Origin: JAWKUK01 sp041398605
GTDB lineage: Bacteria > Planctomycetota > UBA1135 > GCA-002686595
Direction: 5' to 3'
NCBI GenBank assembly: GCA_041398605.1
Contig: JAWKUK010000008.1
Coordinates: forward strand, 62,001-126,000
DNA: 64,000 bases
Position 1 is the stretch's first letter. The number at the start of each line of letters is the position of its first letter. Of this stretch, positions 34,964 through 42,254 are shown in pieces. The notes beneath the pieces were generated by a model. The model searched no databases. It was given only the letters and a program-made list of their open reading frames with translations, and was not told the origin of the DNA. A program made the position numbers and the translations under genes.

Positions 34964-36013
34964 TCACGCGGCGACGGGCATCGCGAGCGGCTCGCGGGCG
35001 TCTGCGAGGTCGCGGCGGATGCGATCGAAGGCGTCCACACGCGCGCGGAACGCGGCGACGATGCGCGCGTCGAAGTGCTTGCCAGCTTGAGCGCTGATCC
35101 ATTCGACGGCCCGCGCGTGGCTCCAGGCCTCTTTGTATGGGCGCTCCGATGTCAGCGCGTCGTACACATCGGACAGCGCCAGGACCCTGGCCGCGAGCGG
35201 GATGTCCTCGCCCGCGAGGCCGCGCGGATAGCCGCTGCCATCCCACTTCTCGTGGTGCGCGAGCGCGATGTCTCGCCCCATCACGAGGAACCCGGGGTGC
35301 GGGGTCTGCGCCATGACCTCCTCGATCGTCGCCGCGCCGATCGTCGTGTGGGTCTTCATCAGCTCCCATTCCGCGTCCGAGAGCTTGCCAGGCTTCAACA
35401 GCACGGCGTCGGGGATCCCGACCTTGCCGACATCGTGCAGCGGCGCCGAGCGCTCGAGGTCGCTGATCCAACTGTCGGTCATCACGTCCGTGAAATGCCC
35501 GAGCGCGCGCAGCGACTCCGCCAGCGTCCGGCTGAACGCAGCGACGCGCCGCAGGTGCCGCCCCGTCTCGTTGTCCCGCTTCTCCGCCAGCGTCGCGAGC
35601 GCGAGCACGGCGGCGGTCTGGGCCGAGTCTCGCTCGCTCTGTCGCATGACCCGCGCCGCGGCGGCCGCCACGGTGATCGCGATCATCGTGATGACCCGCC
35701 GGCCATCGATGCCGAAGGGCGCTCCCTGGACCTCACCCGCGTCGACGACGAGCTCCCCCACGGGTTGCCCGCCGCTGGCCAGCGCTTGGCGGTGCATGAA
35801 CTCCGACATCTCTGGCCCGGCGTTCGCGCCGACGGACCCGCCCCGCAGCGAGTCGCTCCAGAGTTGGAGCTGCACGCCCCGGCCGGGCAGCGCGCGCTCC
35901 GCCGCCTCGACGCCGAGCTGCGCCACTTCATCGAGGGCCTCGGCCGATCCGACGGCGAGGGCGAGGCGGTGCAGGAGCTCGGCTTCGAGCAACAGGGCGT
36001 GGGGAGCGCTCAT
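34964..36013 (-). CDS. HD-GYP cyclic-di-GMP phosphodiesterase with GAF-like N-terminus
   Basis: The predicted enzyme degrades cyclic di-GMP. The HD pair is H193-D194 in SAPLHDVGKVGIPD. The downstream HHEKWDGSGYPRGLAGEDIP at residues 253-272 carries the GYP signature, and ALSDVYDALTSERPYK completes the metal site, so the domain looks active. Residues 1-125 resemble a GAF-type sensor (LLHRLALAVGSAEALDEVAQ), so the input may be a bound ligand. The ATG at 36013 is preferred; the frame runs further upstream. Length is 349 residues. It is transcribed away from the peroxidase gene start on the same strand, with a 150-base gap containing two hairpins. Confidence 0.9.
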   Translation of the reverse strand: MSAPHALLLEAELLHRLALAVGSAEALDEVAQLGVEAAERALPGRGVQLQLWSDSLRGGSVGANAGPEMSEFMHRQALASGGQPVGELVVDAGEVQGAPFGIDGRRVITMIAITVAAAAARVMRQSERDSAQTAAVLALATLAEKRDNETGRHLRRVAAFSRTLAESLRALGHFTDVMTDSWISDLERSAPLHDVGKVGIPDAVLLKPGKLSDAEWELMKTHTTIGAATIEEVMAQTPHPGFLVMGRDIALAHHEKWDGSGYPRGLAGEDIPLAARVLALSDVYDALTSERPYKEAWSHARAVEWISAQAGKHFDARIVAAFRARVDAFDRIRRDLADAREPLAMPVAA

Positions 36014-36090
36014 GGGACGTCTCAGGGACTGGATTGGGGCCGCGACCGGGGATGACCGCGTCCGCACGCCATGGGTGTCGGCCCTGTCCT

Positions 36091-36117
36091 GGGTTTCCTG
36101 AGCGAGAAGCGAAACCC
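36091..36117. repeat. hairpin-forming REP-like sequence
   Basis: GGGTTTC pairs with GAAACCC across a 13-base loop. A similar stretch, GGGGCTTACGAAGCGACACCC, occurs at 44490-44510. Both share GGG(C/T)TT...GAAGCGA(A/C)ACCC and lie in gaps, suggesting copies of a small interspersed element. Confidence 0.4.
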
Positions 36118-36142
36118 TTGCCGACCAAAATTGCCGGCGCGA

Positions 36143-36163
36143 ACCCGGAAAGCGATTCCGGGT
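36143..36163 (-). terminator. hairpin after peroxidase stop
   Basis: ACCCGGAA-AGCGA-TTCCGGGT, an 8-pair stem with a 5-base loop, begins two bases past the peroxidase stop codon on the minus strand. An ATTTT run follows some ten bases later. It is a likely terminator, although the U-run is displaced. Confidence 0.5.
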
Positions 36164-36164
36164 A

Positions 36165-37508
36165 TCAGTCGATGGTCAGCCCGCTCGGCACCGAGGGCGG
36201 CATGACGCTCGAGAGGTCGCGCGCGGAGTCCGCCGTGAGGGCGCCAAGGAATGTCACGACCTTCTGCACGTTGAAGCTGCGCGGCGTCGAGACGAGCGGG
36301 CTCAGGTTCGCGAGCACGTCGACTTGGTTGCCCTCCAACGTCCCCGCGAGCCCCGGCTCGGTCACGTGGTCCATGATGTCGTACGTATTGAGGCTCGTCG
36401 CTGTGTCCCGATAATGCGCGACGATCGACGCGAGCGTGGAGAACTGACCGACGTGCCCATAGGGCGCCGTGAGCTCGACGTTGAGCAGCGTCGGAGTGCG
36501 GAAGCGGTAACGGTCGTTCGGGTCCCCCGTCACGCGCTCGCGCCCGAAGTCGTCGGTGCCGCTGAGCCCGTCCCCCTTCCCGGGGCCGAACTGCGCCATC
36601 CCTACGTTGTGGAAGAGACCGTCGCTGAAGTTCGGGCCACGGTGACATGCGGCGCACCCCGCGGGGCCAAAGTACTCGAGGCCGCCGGTCAATTGGGGCT
36701 GCGTGAGCGCGCCGTCGTCACCTTGCAGGAAGCGCGCGAGCGGGCTGTCCGCGACGCCGAACGCGCGCGCCTCGAAGGCCGCGATCGCATTGCCGAGGTG
36801 CCCCATGTGGACGTCGACGGCCTGCAGGCCGGGGTAGGCCGCTTGCAGCAAGGTCACATACGCCGGCACGGCGACGACGCGATCGACGATGCCCTGCCAG
36901 ATCCCGGTGAAGTCGTTGTCGGCCAAATCGCCGAGCTCGTTCTCACCGATCGCCCCGCGCATCTCCGCGCGCGACGTGGGCGGGAACATCGCTTGCGCGG
37001 CGAGCAGCTCGAGGCCCGGCTGGAACACGGACGTCATCGTCGACGTGAGCTGCGCGCCCGCAGGCGTACGCAGCGCGCCGCCCGGTAAGAACTCGACGCG
37101 CGCGTCCCAGAACATCGAGCCCATGAGGTGCGCGTCGAGGACCTGCGGCGCGTTGCGCGGCACCATGTCGCCGTTGATGCGGGCGCTGCCGAGGCCGGTG
37201 CCGTTCACGCCGAGCGGCAGGGTCCGGCCATCGATGGAGGCCACCGTCGCGAGGTGGCACGTCGAGCACGCGATGTCCTGGTTGCCGGAGATGAGCTTGT
37301 CGAAGTAGAGCGCCTGCCCGAGGTCAAAGAGCTCGTCGCTGACCGACGGTGGCGCGTCCGGTACCGTAACGCCGGCGTTGCTCAAGGCGACGCGCAGTTG
37401 CGTCGCGAGCACGGTGAGATCGGGGCCGCTCGAGGAGTCGTTCGAGCACGACCCGAGCATGAGCGACGCGGCGACGAAGACGGAGAGGGTCGAGAGGGGT
37501 GATTGCAT
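36165..37508 (-). CDS. di-heme cytochrome c peroxidase / MauG family lipoprotein
   Basis: Exported di-heme c-type cytochrome of the peroxidase/MauG family, 447 residues. The ATG at 37508 starts a signal peptide with lipobox LMLGSC-SN. Two CXXCH heme sites are present: CSTCH at residues 81-85 and CAACH in the C-terminal half (GPAGCAACHRGPNFSDG). The sequence also has LFDLGQALYFDKLISGNQD and YRFRTPTLLNVELTAPYGHVG, both family hallmarks. It would reduce H2O2 or oxidise a partner in the periplasm. The 180-base gap upstream is shared with the small divergent gene at 37688. Confidence 0.9.
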   Translation of the reverse strand: MQSPLSTLSVFVAASLMLGSCSNDSSSGPDLTVLATQLRVALSNAGVTVPDAPPSVSDELFDLGQALYFDKLISGNQDIACSTCHLATVASIDGRTLPLGVNGTGLGSARINGDMVPRNAPQVLDAHLMGSMFWDARVEFLPGGALRTPAGAQLTSTMTSVFQPGLELLAAQAMFPPTSRAEMRGAIGENELGDLADNDFTGIWQGIVDRVVAVPAYVTLLQAAYPGLQAVDVHMGHLGNAIAAFEARAFGVADSPLARFLQGDDGALTQPQLTGGLEYFGPAGCAACHRGPNFSDGLFHNVGMAQFGPGKGDGLSGTDDFGRERVTGDPNDRYRFRTPTLLNVELTAPYGHVGQFSTLASIVAHYRDTATSLNTYDIMDHVTEPGLAGTLEGNQVDVLANLSPLVSTPRSFNVQKVVTFLGALTADSARDLSSVMPPSVPSGLTID

Positions 37509-37687
37509 CACAGTGGCTACCTGAGGGGCTCCCAGCGACATCGTCCACGCGGAATCCTGATCTGGAGGCGTGTCCGCCTGCGTCGCCCGCGCCGTACCCG
37601 TTTCGGGAGCGCCACCATCGGAGCGCCACGCGCTACTCTCCACGACAGCGGCCACCGTTGGCCACGATGCACCGTCAAGGACCGCGC

Positions 37688-37927
37688 ATGTCGCTCCAAA
37701 ATGATCCACTCGGCCCGTTCCTCGCGCTGTCTCCCGCAGAGGCGCACGCTGTGATCGCGCGCCTGATCGCGGCCTCGATCCCGTTCGAAGAGGACGACGG
37801 CGCGGGCGCTGGCTGCATCGGCCCCGAGGCCGTGGTCCTGCGCTTCCCCCAGGCGGCGGGCGACGCGGAGCTGCAGGCGCGGGTCGCCGCGGCGCTCGAG
37901 CCCCGCTGTCCCCGGGGGTCCGATTGA
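37688..37927 (+). CDS. small hypothetical protein
   Basis: A 79-residue frame with an AAGGAC ribosome-binding site about nine bases before ATG 37688. The product (FLALSPAEAHAVIARLIAAS, then PEAVVLRFPQAAGDAEL) is alpha-helical, acidic in the middle and ends in an Arg/Pro stretch. No motif is recognised. It is divergent from the peroxidase gene and convergent with the zinc-peptidase gene. The clean start site and codon bias suggest a real gene, but it has no support beyond that. Confidence 0.5.
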   Translation: MSLQNDPLGPFLALSPAEAHAVIARLIAASIPFEEDDGAGAGCIGPEAVVLRFPQAAGDAELQARVAAALEPRCPRGSD

Positions 37928-37954
37928 GCCCCCGGGCCGCGCGCGCGCGGCGCG

Positions 37955-38845
37955 TTAGAGCTGCTCGTACGGCTTCGTGAACAGCTCGTCCCGGAGCGAT
38001 ACGTCCCCCGTGTCGAAGCCGAGCTTGAACCAGCGGATGCGCTGCTTGGACGTGCCGTGGGTAAAGAGGTCCGGGGCCACGCGGCCCTGGGCCTTCCTCT
38101 GCAGCGTGTCGTCGCCGATCTGCCCCGCCGCGTTCAGCGCCTCGTCGAGGTCGCCGGGCTCGAGCACGCGCTTCTGCTTCTGCGTGTGGTGCGCCCAGAC
38201 ACCCGCGAGGAAGTCCGCCTGCAGCTCGAGCCGCACGGAGAGGCGGTTGGCCTCGGTCTCCGATACGCGGCTGCGCTGCTGATGGACCTGGTCGGAGTAC
38301 CCGAGCAGGTTCTGCACGTGGTGCCCGACCTCGTGCGCGATGACGTAGGCCTGCGCGAAGTCGCCGGCCGCGCCGTGGCGCCTGGCGAGCTCGTCGAAGA
38401 ACGACAGGTCGATGTAGACGTTGGCGTCGCCGGGGCAATAGAAGGGCCCCACTGCGGCGCTCTGGAAGCCGCACGCGCTCTGCACTTGGTCCGCGAAGAG
38501 GACCAGCTTCGGCTCCTGGTATTGCTTGCCCAGCGCCTCGCGGAAGAGCTGGTTCCAGACGTCCTCGGTGTCGGCGAGCACCACCTTCGTGAAGCGCGCG
38601 AGCTCCGCTTCGGCCGCCGACTCCTGGTAGGGCGCCCCTTCCCCGGCGGCAGCCGCGCCGCCGCCTTGGGTGATCTGGCTCCCGAGCAACGCCAAGAGCT
38701 GGCTCGGGTCGCCGCCCGTCAGCAGCGCGAGCACCGCGACGATCAGGACGCCGAGGCCGCCTCCGACCGCCATCTTCTTGCCGCCCGACGCTGAGCCGCG
38801 ACGGTCTTCCACGTTGTCGCTCTCGCGACGTCCTTCGGTCTGCAT
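37955..38845 (-). CDS. neutral zinc metallopeptidase, YpfJ family
   Basis: A predicted membrane-anchored zinc protease of 296 residues. One transmembrane helix is at about residues 25-43 (MAVGGGLGVLIVAVLALL). The HEXXH site is HEVGHH at residues 171-176, followed by the third-ligand region RLELQADFLAGVWAHH. The YpfJ-typical QSACGFQSAAVGPFYCPGD and VYIDLSFFDELARR precede it. The two cysteines in that segment are conserved in the family as I recall. It lies downstream of the selenoprotein gene after a strong hairpin. Confidence 0.92.
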   Translation of the reverse strand: MQTEGRRESDNVEDRRGSASGGKKMAVGGGLGVLIVAVLALLTGGDPSQLLALLGSQITQGGGAAAAGEGAPYQESAAEAELARFTKVVLADTEDVWNQLFREALGKQYQEPKLVLFADQVQSACGFQSAAVGPFYCPGDANVYIDLSFFDELARRHGAAGDFAQAYVIAHEVGHHVQNLLGYSDQVHQQRSRVSETEANRLSVRLELQADFLAGVWAHHTQKQKRVLEPGDLDEALNAAGQIGDDTLQRKAQGRVAPDLFTHGTSKQRIRWFKLGFDTGDVSLRDELFTKPYEQL

Positions 38846-38903
38846 CAGGTCTCTCGTTCGAGGTCTTTGGGGTCGCCAGGGGACGGCGCACGGGAGAATA
38901 GCG

Positions 38904-38937
38904 CGAGCGCGCCCGGTCGTTCGACCGGGCGCGCTCG
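38904..38937 (-). terminator. 16-pair perfect hairpin after the selenoprotein gene
   Basis: CGAGCGCGCCCGGTCG and its exact complement are separated by TT, giving a 16-pair stem. It sits 33 bases past the stop of the thioredoxin-fold gene on the minus strand and before the zinc-peptidase gene. After the stem the minus strand reads CGCTATTCTCCC, so the U-run is weak. It is likely a terminator or messenger-stabilising structure. Confidence 0.6.
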
Positions 38938-38969
38938 ATGCGTCACGGAATGGGGCCCGATCCGGGCGG

Positions 38970-39944
38970 TCAGCGGCTTCGGAGCGCCTTCAGGCGCTCC
39001 AGCCCGGCGCGCGCGTCGCGCTCTGCGGCCGTGCCCGGCATGCCGTCGCGGATCTTCTCGAGGTCCTTCTGAACCTTGTCCATCTGGTTCTTCTTCAGGT
39101 CCCCGGCGAAGGCCTTCGCGATCTTCGCCTGGGCCTTCAGGATCGCCTGCGCGTCCTTGTCCTTGTCGAGGGCGTCCAAGATCTCTTTGACCTGAGCCGC
39201 CTCTTCGAGCTTGCCGAGGCCCTTCACGAGGTCCTCGCCGAGGGTCTCGACGCGGAGCCAATCGCCCGCAGCGCGCGCCTTCTCGACCGCTGCGACCCGC
39301 GCCTTGACCATACCGGCGACCGCCGCCGCGATGTCCGCGTGGGTCTCGCCGAACTTGGCGAGGCCTTCGACCGCGTCGCCGAACGCGCCCTTGCGGATCG
39401 ACTTCGCGACGCCAGAGAGCTCCTTCGGCCACTCGTAGAGCGGCGTCGTGAGCGCCCCGTCGAGCGCGCCCTTGATGAGCTCAGCGCTGATGCTTGCGGG
39501 GTGCCCGAGATAGACAATGTTGCCGGACGGGTCAACGAGGATGGCCGACGGGTAACCCGTCGCCCCCACGCCACGGAAGAGGGCGCTCGACTTGTCGTAC
39601 GCATACGCGTACTTCATCTCGTGCTTCTCGACCCAGGGTTCGGTGTTGCTCACGCTCTCGCTGGTCACGCCAACGATGCTCAGGCCCTTGTCAGCGAACT
39701 TCTCGTGAAGCTCGTTGAGGTGGGACACCTGAGACGCGCACGGGCCTCACCAGTAGGCGAAGAACTCGATCAACAGCGCGCGACCGGCGAGGTCATCGAT
39801 GGACTTCGCGCCGGTCTGCGAAAAGCCCTCGAGTTCCACCTCGGGCAGCGGGTCGCCCACGCCGTTGGCCGGCATGGAGAGCGAAGCCGCCGCCGCGAGC
39901 GCGAACGCCGGGACGAGCAGAGGGAGGATATAGGTGGGTCGCAT
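38970..39944 (-). CDS. thioredoxin-fold selenoprotein (predicted), WUGPC active site
   Basis: Predicted exported TlpA/thioredoxin-like protein of 324 residues with an in-frame UGA as codon 66. The ATG at 39944 has a strong AAGGAG site and a signal peptide (MRPTYILPLLVPAFALAAAA). The frame is RALLIEFFAYW-UGA-GPCASQVSHLNELHEKF: the UGA takes the place of the first Cys of a canonical WCGPC redox motif, and the same frame continues with the thioredoxin core (GATGYPSAILVDPSGNIVYL). Residues ~170-324 are a Lys/Ala/Glu-rich helical extension with no recognised domain. A SECIS-like hairpin follows the UGA directly. In-frame UGA read as selenocysteine is the simplest reading. The alternatives are a Cys codon misread in sequencing or a nonsense mutation. 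The gene lies downstream of the TonB operon. Confidence 0.85.
39718..39749 (-). promoter_or_regulatory. UGA codon and SECIS-like hairpin
   Basis: The UGA is at 39747-39749. Starting 17 bases after it on the minus strand the RNA can form AGGU-GUCCC-ACCU (39718-39730), a stem of four to five pairs with a G at the first loop position. This meets the loose bacterial SECIS pattern (stem of 4-16 pairs, G in the first two loop bases, loop 16-37 bases after the UGA). The fold is short, so the sequence alone does not prove SelB binding. Confidence 0.55.
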
Positions 39945-40238
39945 GGCGATCTCCTTGGGGACACAGCGCGCTGCGAGATCGCAGCCGTCAGTGCCTTCTC
40001 TCGACCATTCTATCGGTTCGAGCCGTCGCATGGTCTAGGCTGCTGGGTGGCAGCGGCCGGGGGCACACCGATCCCTTACGCGCGGCCCGCGCGAGCTCAA
40101 GGCGCCCCCCCCCGCTGAGGGCGACCACGTCGCGCTCGTGCGCGCCGGCCCATTGGCCCGGGCGGGCGGCCGCTCCGACATGCTGACGCCCATCGAGACC
40201 CAAAGCATGCGCCAGCGCCGGTACCGCCCCAATGGGGC

Positions 40239-41072
40239 TCAGTGGTCCACGATGCGGAACGTGATAGGAACGATGACTCGATCCGCGCGGGCCGCGCCCG
40301 CGGCGTCCTGGGCCGGGGTGAAGCGCCAACGCTTCACCGCCCGGAGCGCCTCGTCGTCCAAGAGGGGGTGGCCGCTCGACTTCGAGACGACGGCCTGCTC
40401 GACCTTCCCGGCGGCGCCTACGGTCACCTCCACCTCCGTGGTGCCCTCCATCCGCGCGGCGCGGGCACGGCGCGGGTAGCTCGGGGCGCGGTTCACGCTC
40501 TCGGCGGGCGCCGCCCGGATGACGACGCCGGGCTCGCCCTCCGATGCGCGCAGGCCCACGAGCTCTGGGACTCCTGTCGGCGACGCTCGCGCCGGAGCGG
40601 GGAGCTCGACGGCTTCAGGCGGTGGGTCCTCCATGGGCAACGGCAGGCCCGGCGAGCGCCCGGCGCCCGCCCTCGGTTCGGGGTCGAACCTTGGTCGAGG
40701 CGGAGCCTGTTCCGGCGTCCGCATGGCCACTTGCGCAGGCATCGGCGCAGGGAGCGGCATCGACCGTGGCAGGGGCTCGAGCCGCGGCGCGAGCTCCATG
40801 GCGAGCGATATCGCGTCCGAGGACTGGACGCTGCGCGCGCCGTGGTCGCTCGTCAGCAACGACCCCGGCGCGCGGGACTCCTGCGCGGGCGCCTCTCCAG
40901 CGGGAGGCACCACGATACGCACGGTCATCGGTTCGGTCGCGATGCGCTGCGCCACATCCAAATCGGGGCGCGCACGGAGAGCCGAGCTAAGCGCGAATGG
41001 CAACGCACCGTGGACCGCGAGTGACACCCCTAGGAACCACGGGAACCAGCGACCTTCGACGGACCTTGACAT
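40239..41072 (-). CDS. tonB: TonB-family energy-transducing protein
   Basis: Inner-membrane-anchored energy transducer that spans the periplasm and contacts the receptor. It has a basic start and one transmembrane segment (WFPWFLGVSLAVHGALPFAL) with the family His, followed by a long Pro/Glu/Arg-rich linker. The TonB C-terminal domain is visible: APSYPRRARAARMEGTTEVE then VTVGAAGKVEQAVVSKSSGH and LDDEALRAVKRWRFTPAQ. Length is 277 residues. The last gene of the receptor-exbB-exbD-tonB operon, 12 bases after exbD. Confidence 0.9.
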   Translation of the reverse strand: MSRSVEGRWFPWFLGVSLAVHGALPFALSSALRARPDLDVAQRIATEPMTVRIVVPPAGEAPAQESRAPGSLLTSDHGARSVQSSDAISLAMELAPRLEPLPRSMPLPAPMPAQVAMRTPEQAPPRPRFDPEPRAGAGRSPGLPLPMEDPPPEAVELPAPARASPTGVPELVGLRASEGEPGVVIRAAPAESVNRAPSYPRRARAARMEGTTEVEVTVGAAGKVEQAVVSKSSGHPLLDDEALRAVKRWRFTPAQDAAGAARADRVIVPITFRIVDH

Positions 41073-41084
41073 CGCAACATGCAG

Positions 41085-41498
41085 TCACTTGGCAGCAGCT
41101 TCAGCCGCTGAGCCACTGTGCACCAGATCGAAGTGCGCCGCGCCCGCGCTGCGCGCCGCGTCGAGCGCCTCAATGAACAGGCCGTAGCCCATGGCATGGT
41201 CGCCCGAGAGCCGCACCGCGCGCCGCCCTTCCGCGAGCGCCCGCGCCAACGCAGCGCGGAGGTTCGAGCGCTCGATGGCCTCGCCGTCCAGCGAGAGGGC
41301 TCCCTCGCGGTCGATCTCGAGGAGAATGGGTGTGGCATCCGCCTCGTCGACGTTCACGCCGCGGGGCAGCTCCAGCCTGAGGGAGGGCTGCAGGAAGCTC
41401 GACGTCAGGAGAAAGAAGACGAGGAGCTGGAAGACGACGTCGATCAACGGCGTGAGCTCCATGCGGGAGCGGCGGCGGGTGCGGCGCGGGAAGTCCAT
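41085..41498 (-). CDS. exbD: biopolymer transport protein ExbD/TolR family
   Basis: A 137-residue proton-channel subunit with an Arg-rich cytosolic start and one transmembrane helix that holds the key Asp: MELTPLIDVVFQLLVFFLLT (Asp in LTPLIDVVF). The periplasmic part ends VHSGSAAEAAAK. With ExbB it forms the motor that powers TonB. It starts three bases after the exbB stop. Confidence 0.92.
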   Translation of the reverse strand: MDFPRRTRRRSRMELTPLIDVVFQLLVFFLLTSSFLQPSLRLELPRGVNVDEADATPILLEIDREGALSLDGEAIERSNLRAALARALAEGRRAVRLSGDHAMGYGLFIEALDAARSAGAAHFDLVHSGSAAEAAAK

Positions 41499-41501
41499 GG
41501 G

Positions 41502-42254
41502 TCAGTGGGCGGCGGTCGCCTGCGCACGATCGGACGGGACTGAATCAGGTTGCAGCCTCGAGCTCCCTTGGCGCGCCGCGAGCCGCCCTCGAGCAAGGCC
41601 GTCCTCGATCTCGGTTGCCGCGAAGCCCATGTGCCGAGCGAACGCATCCGCTCGATCCTGTAAGAGGTGCCATGCGGCGCTGGCGGGGATCCCGACACAC
41701 AGACCGAAGACTGTGGTGAGGAGCGCGGCCCAGATGCCAGCTGCGAGATCGCTCGGCTGCACGGGGCCGCTCACCTGTTCCATGCTCCGGAAGCTGCTGA
41801 CCAGCCCTGTCACCGTGCCCAGCAACCCGAGGAGCGGCGCGACCTGCGCCACGAGCAGCAACGGAGAGAGCCTGGCCTCGAGCCGCTCCAGCACCAAGCC
41901 CCCCTCGCGCTGAACGAGCGCGACCCGCTCCTCCTTGGACCGGTCCGCAAGGTCGACCTGCAGCTTGAACACCCCCGCCATCGGGTGCCCCGACCGCTCC
42001 GCGGCGGACCTCGCTTCGCCTCGCGCGCCGCGGGCCAGCGCAGCCGCGAGCGATGTTGCGAGCGCGCGCGGGACACGCCCCATGCGCGAGTAGACGAGGA
42101 CCCGCTCGAGGATGATCGCCGTTGCTAGCACGGAACAGGCCAGGAGGGGCCACATCACGGGCCCGCCCTTGAGGAAGAGCTCCTTCACGTCGTACGCCCG
42201 GACGAAGTCTTGAATCGCCAGCATAGACAGCGCCTCATCCAATTCAAACAGCAT
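41502..42254 (-). CDS. exbB: MotA/TolQ/ExbB proton channel family protein
   Basis: A 250-residue channel subunit with three hydrophobic segments (PVMWPLLACSVLATAIILER, APLLGLLGTVTGLVSSF, ALLTTVFGLCVGIPASAAW). The second carries the family signature LLGLLGTVTG and the third TTVFGLCVGIPA. The cytoplasmic region between the first and second segments is charged. The start overlaps the receptor stop (TGATG), so translation is coupled. Confidence 0.93.
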   Translation of the reverse strand: MLFELDEALSMLAIQDFVRAYDVKELFLKGGPVMWPLLACSVLATAIILERVLVYSRMGRVPRALATSLAAALARGARGEARSAAERSGHPMAGVFKLQVDLADRSKEERVALVQREGGLVLERLEARLSPLLLVAQVAPLLGLLGTVTGLVSSFRSMEQVSGPVQPSDLAAGIWAALLTTVFGLCVGIPASAAWHLLQDRADAFARHMGFAATEIEDGLARGRLAARQGSSRLQPDSVPSDRAQATAAH

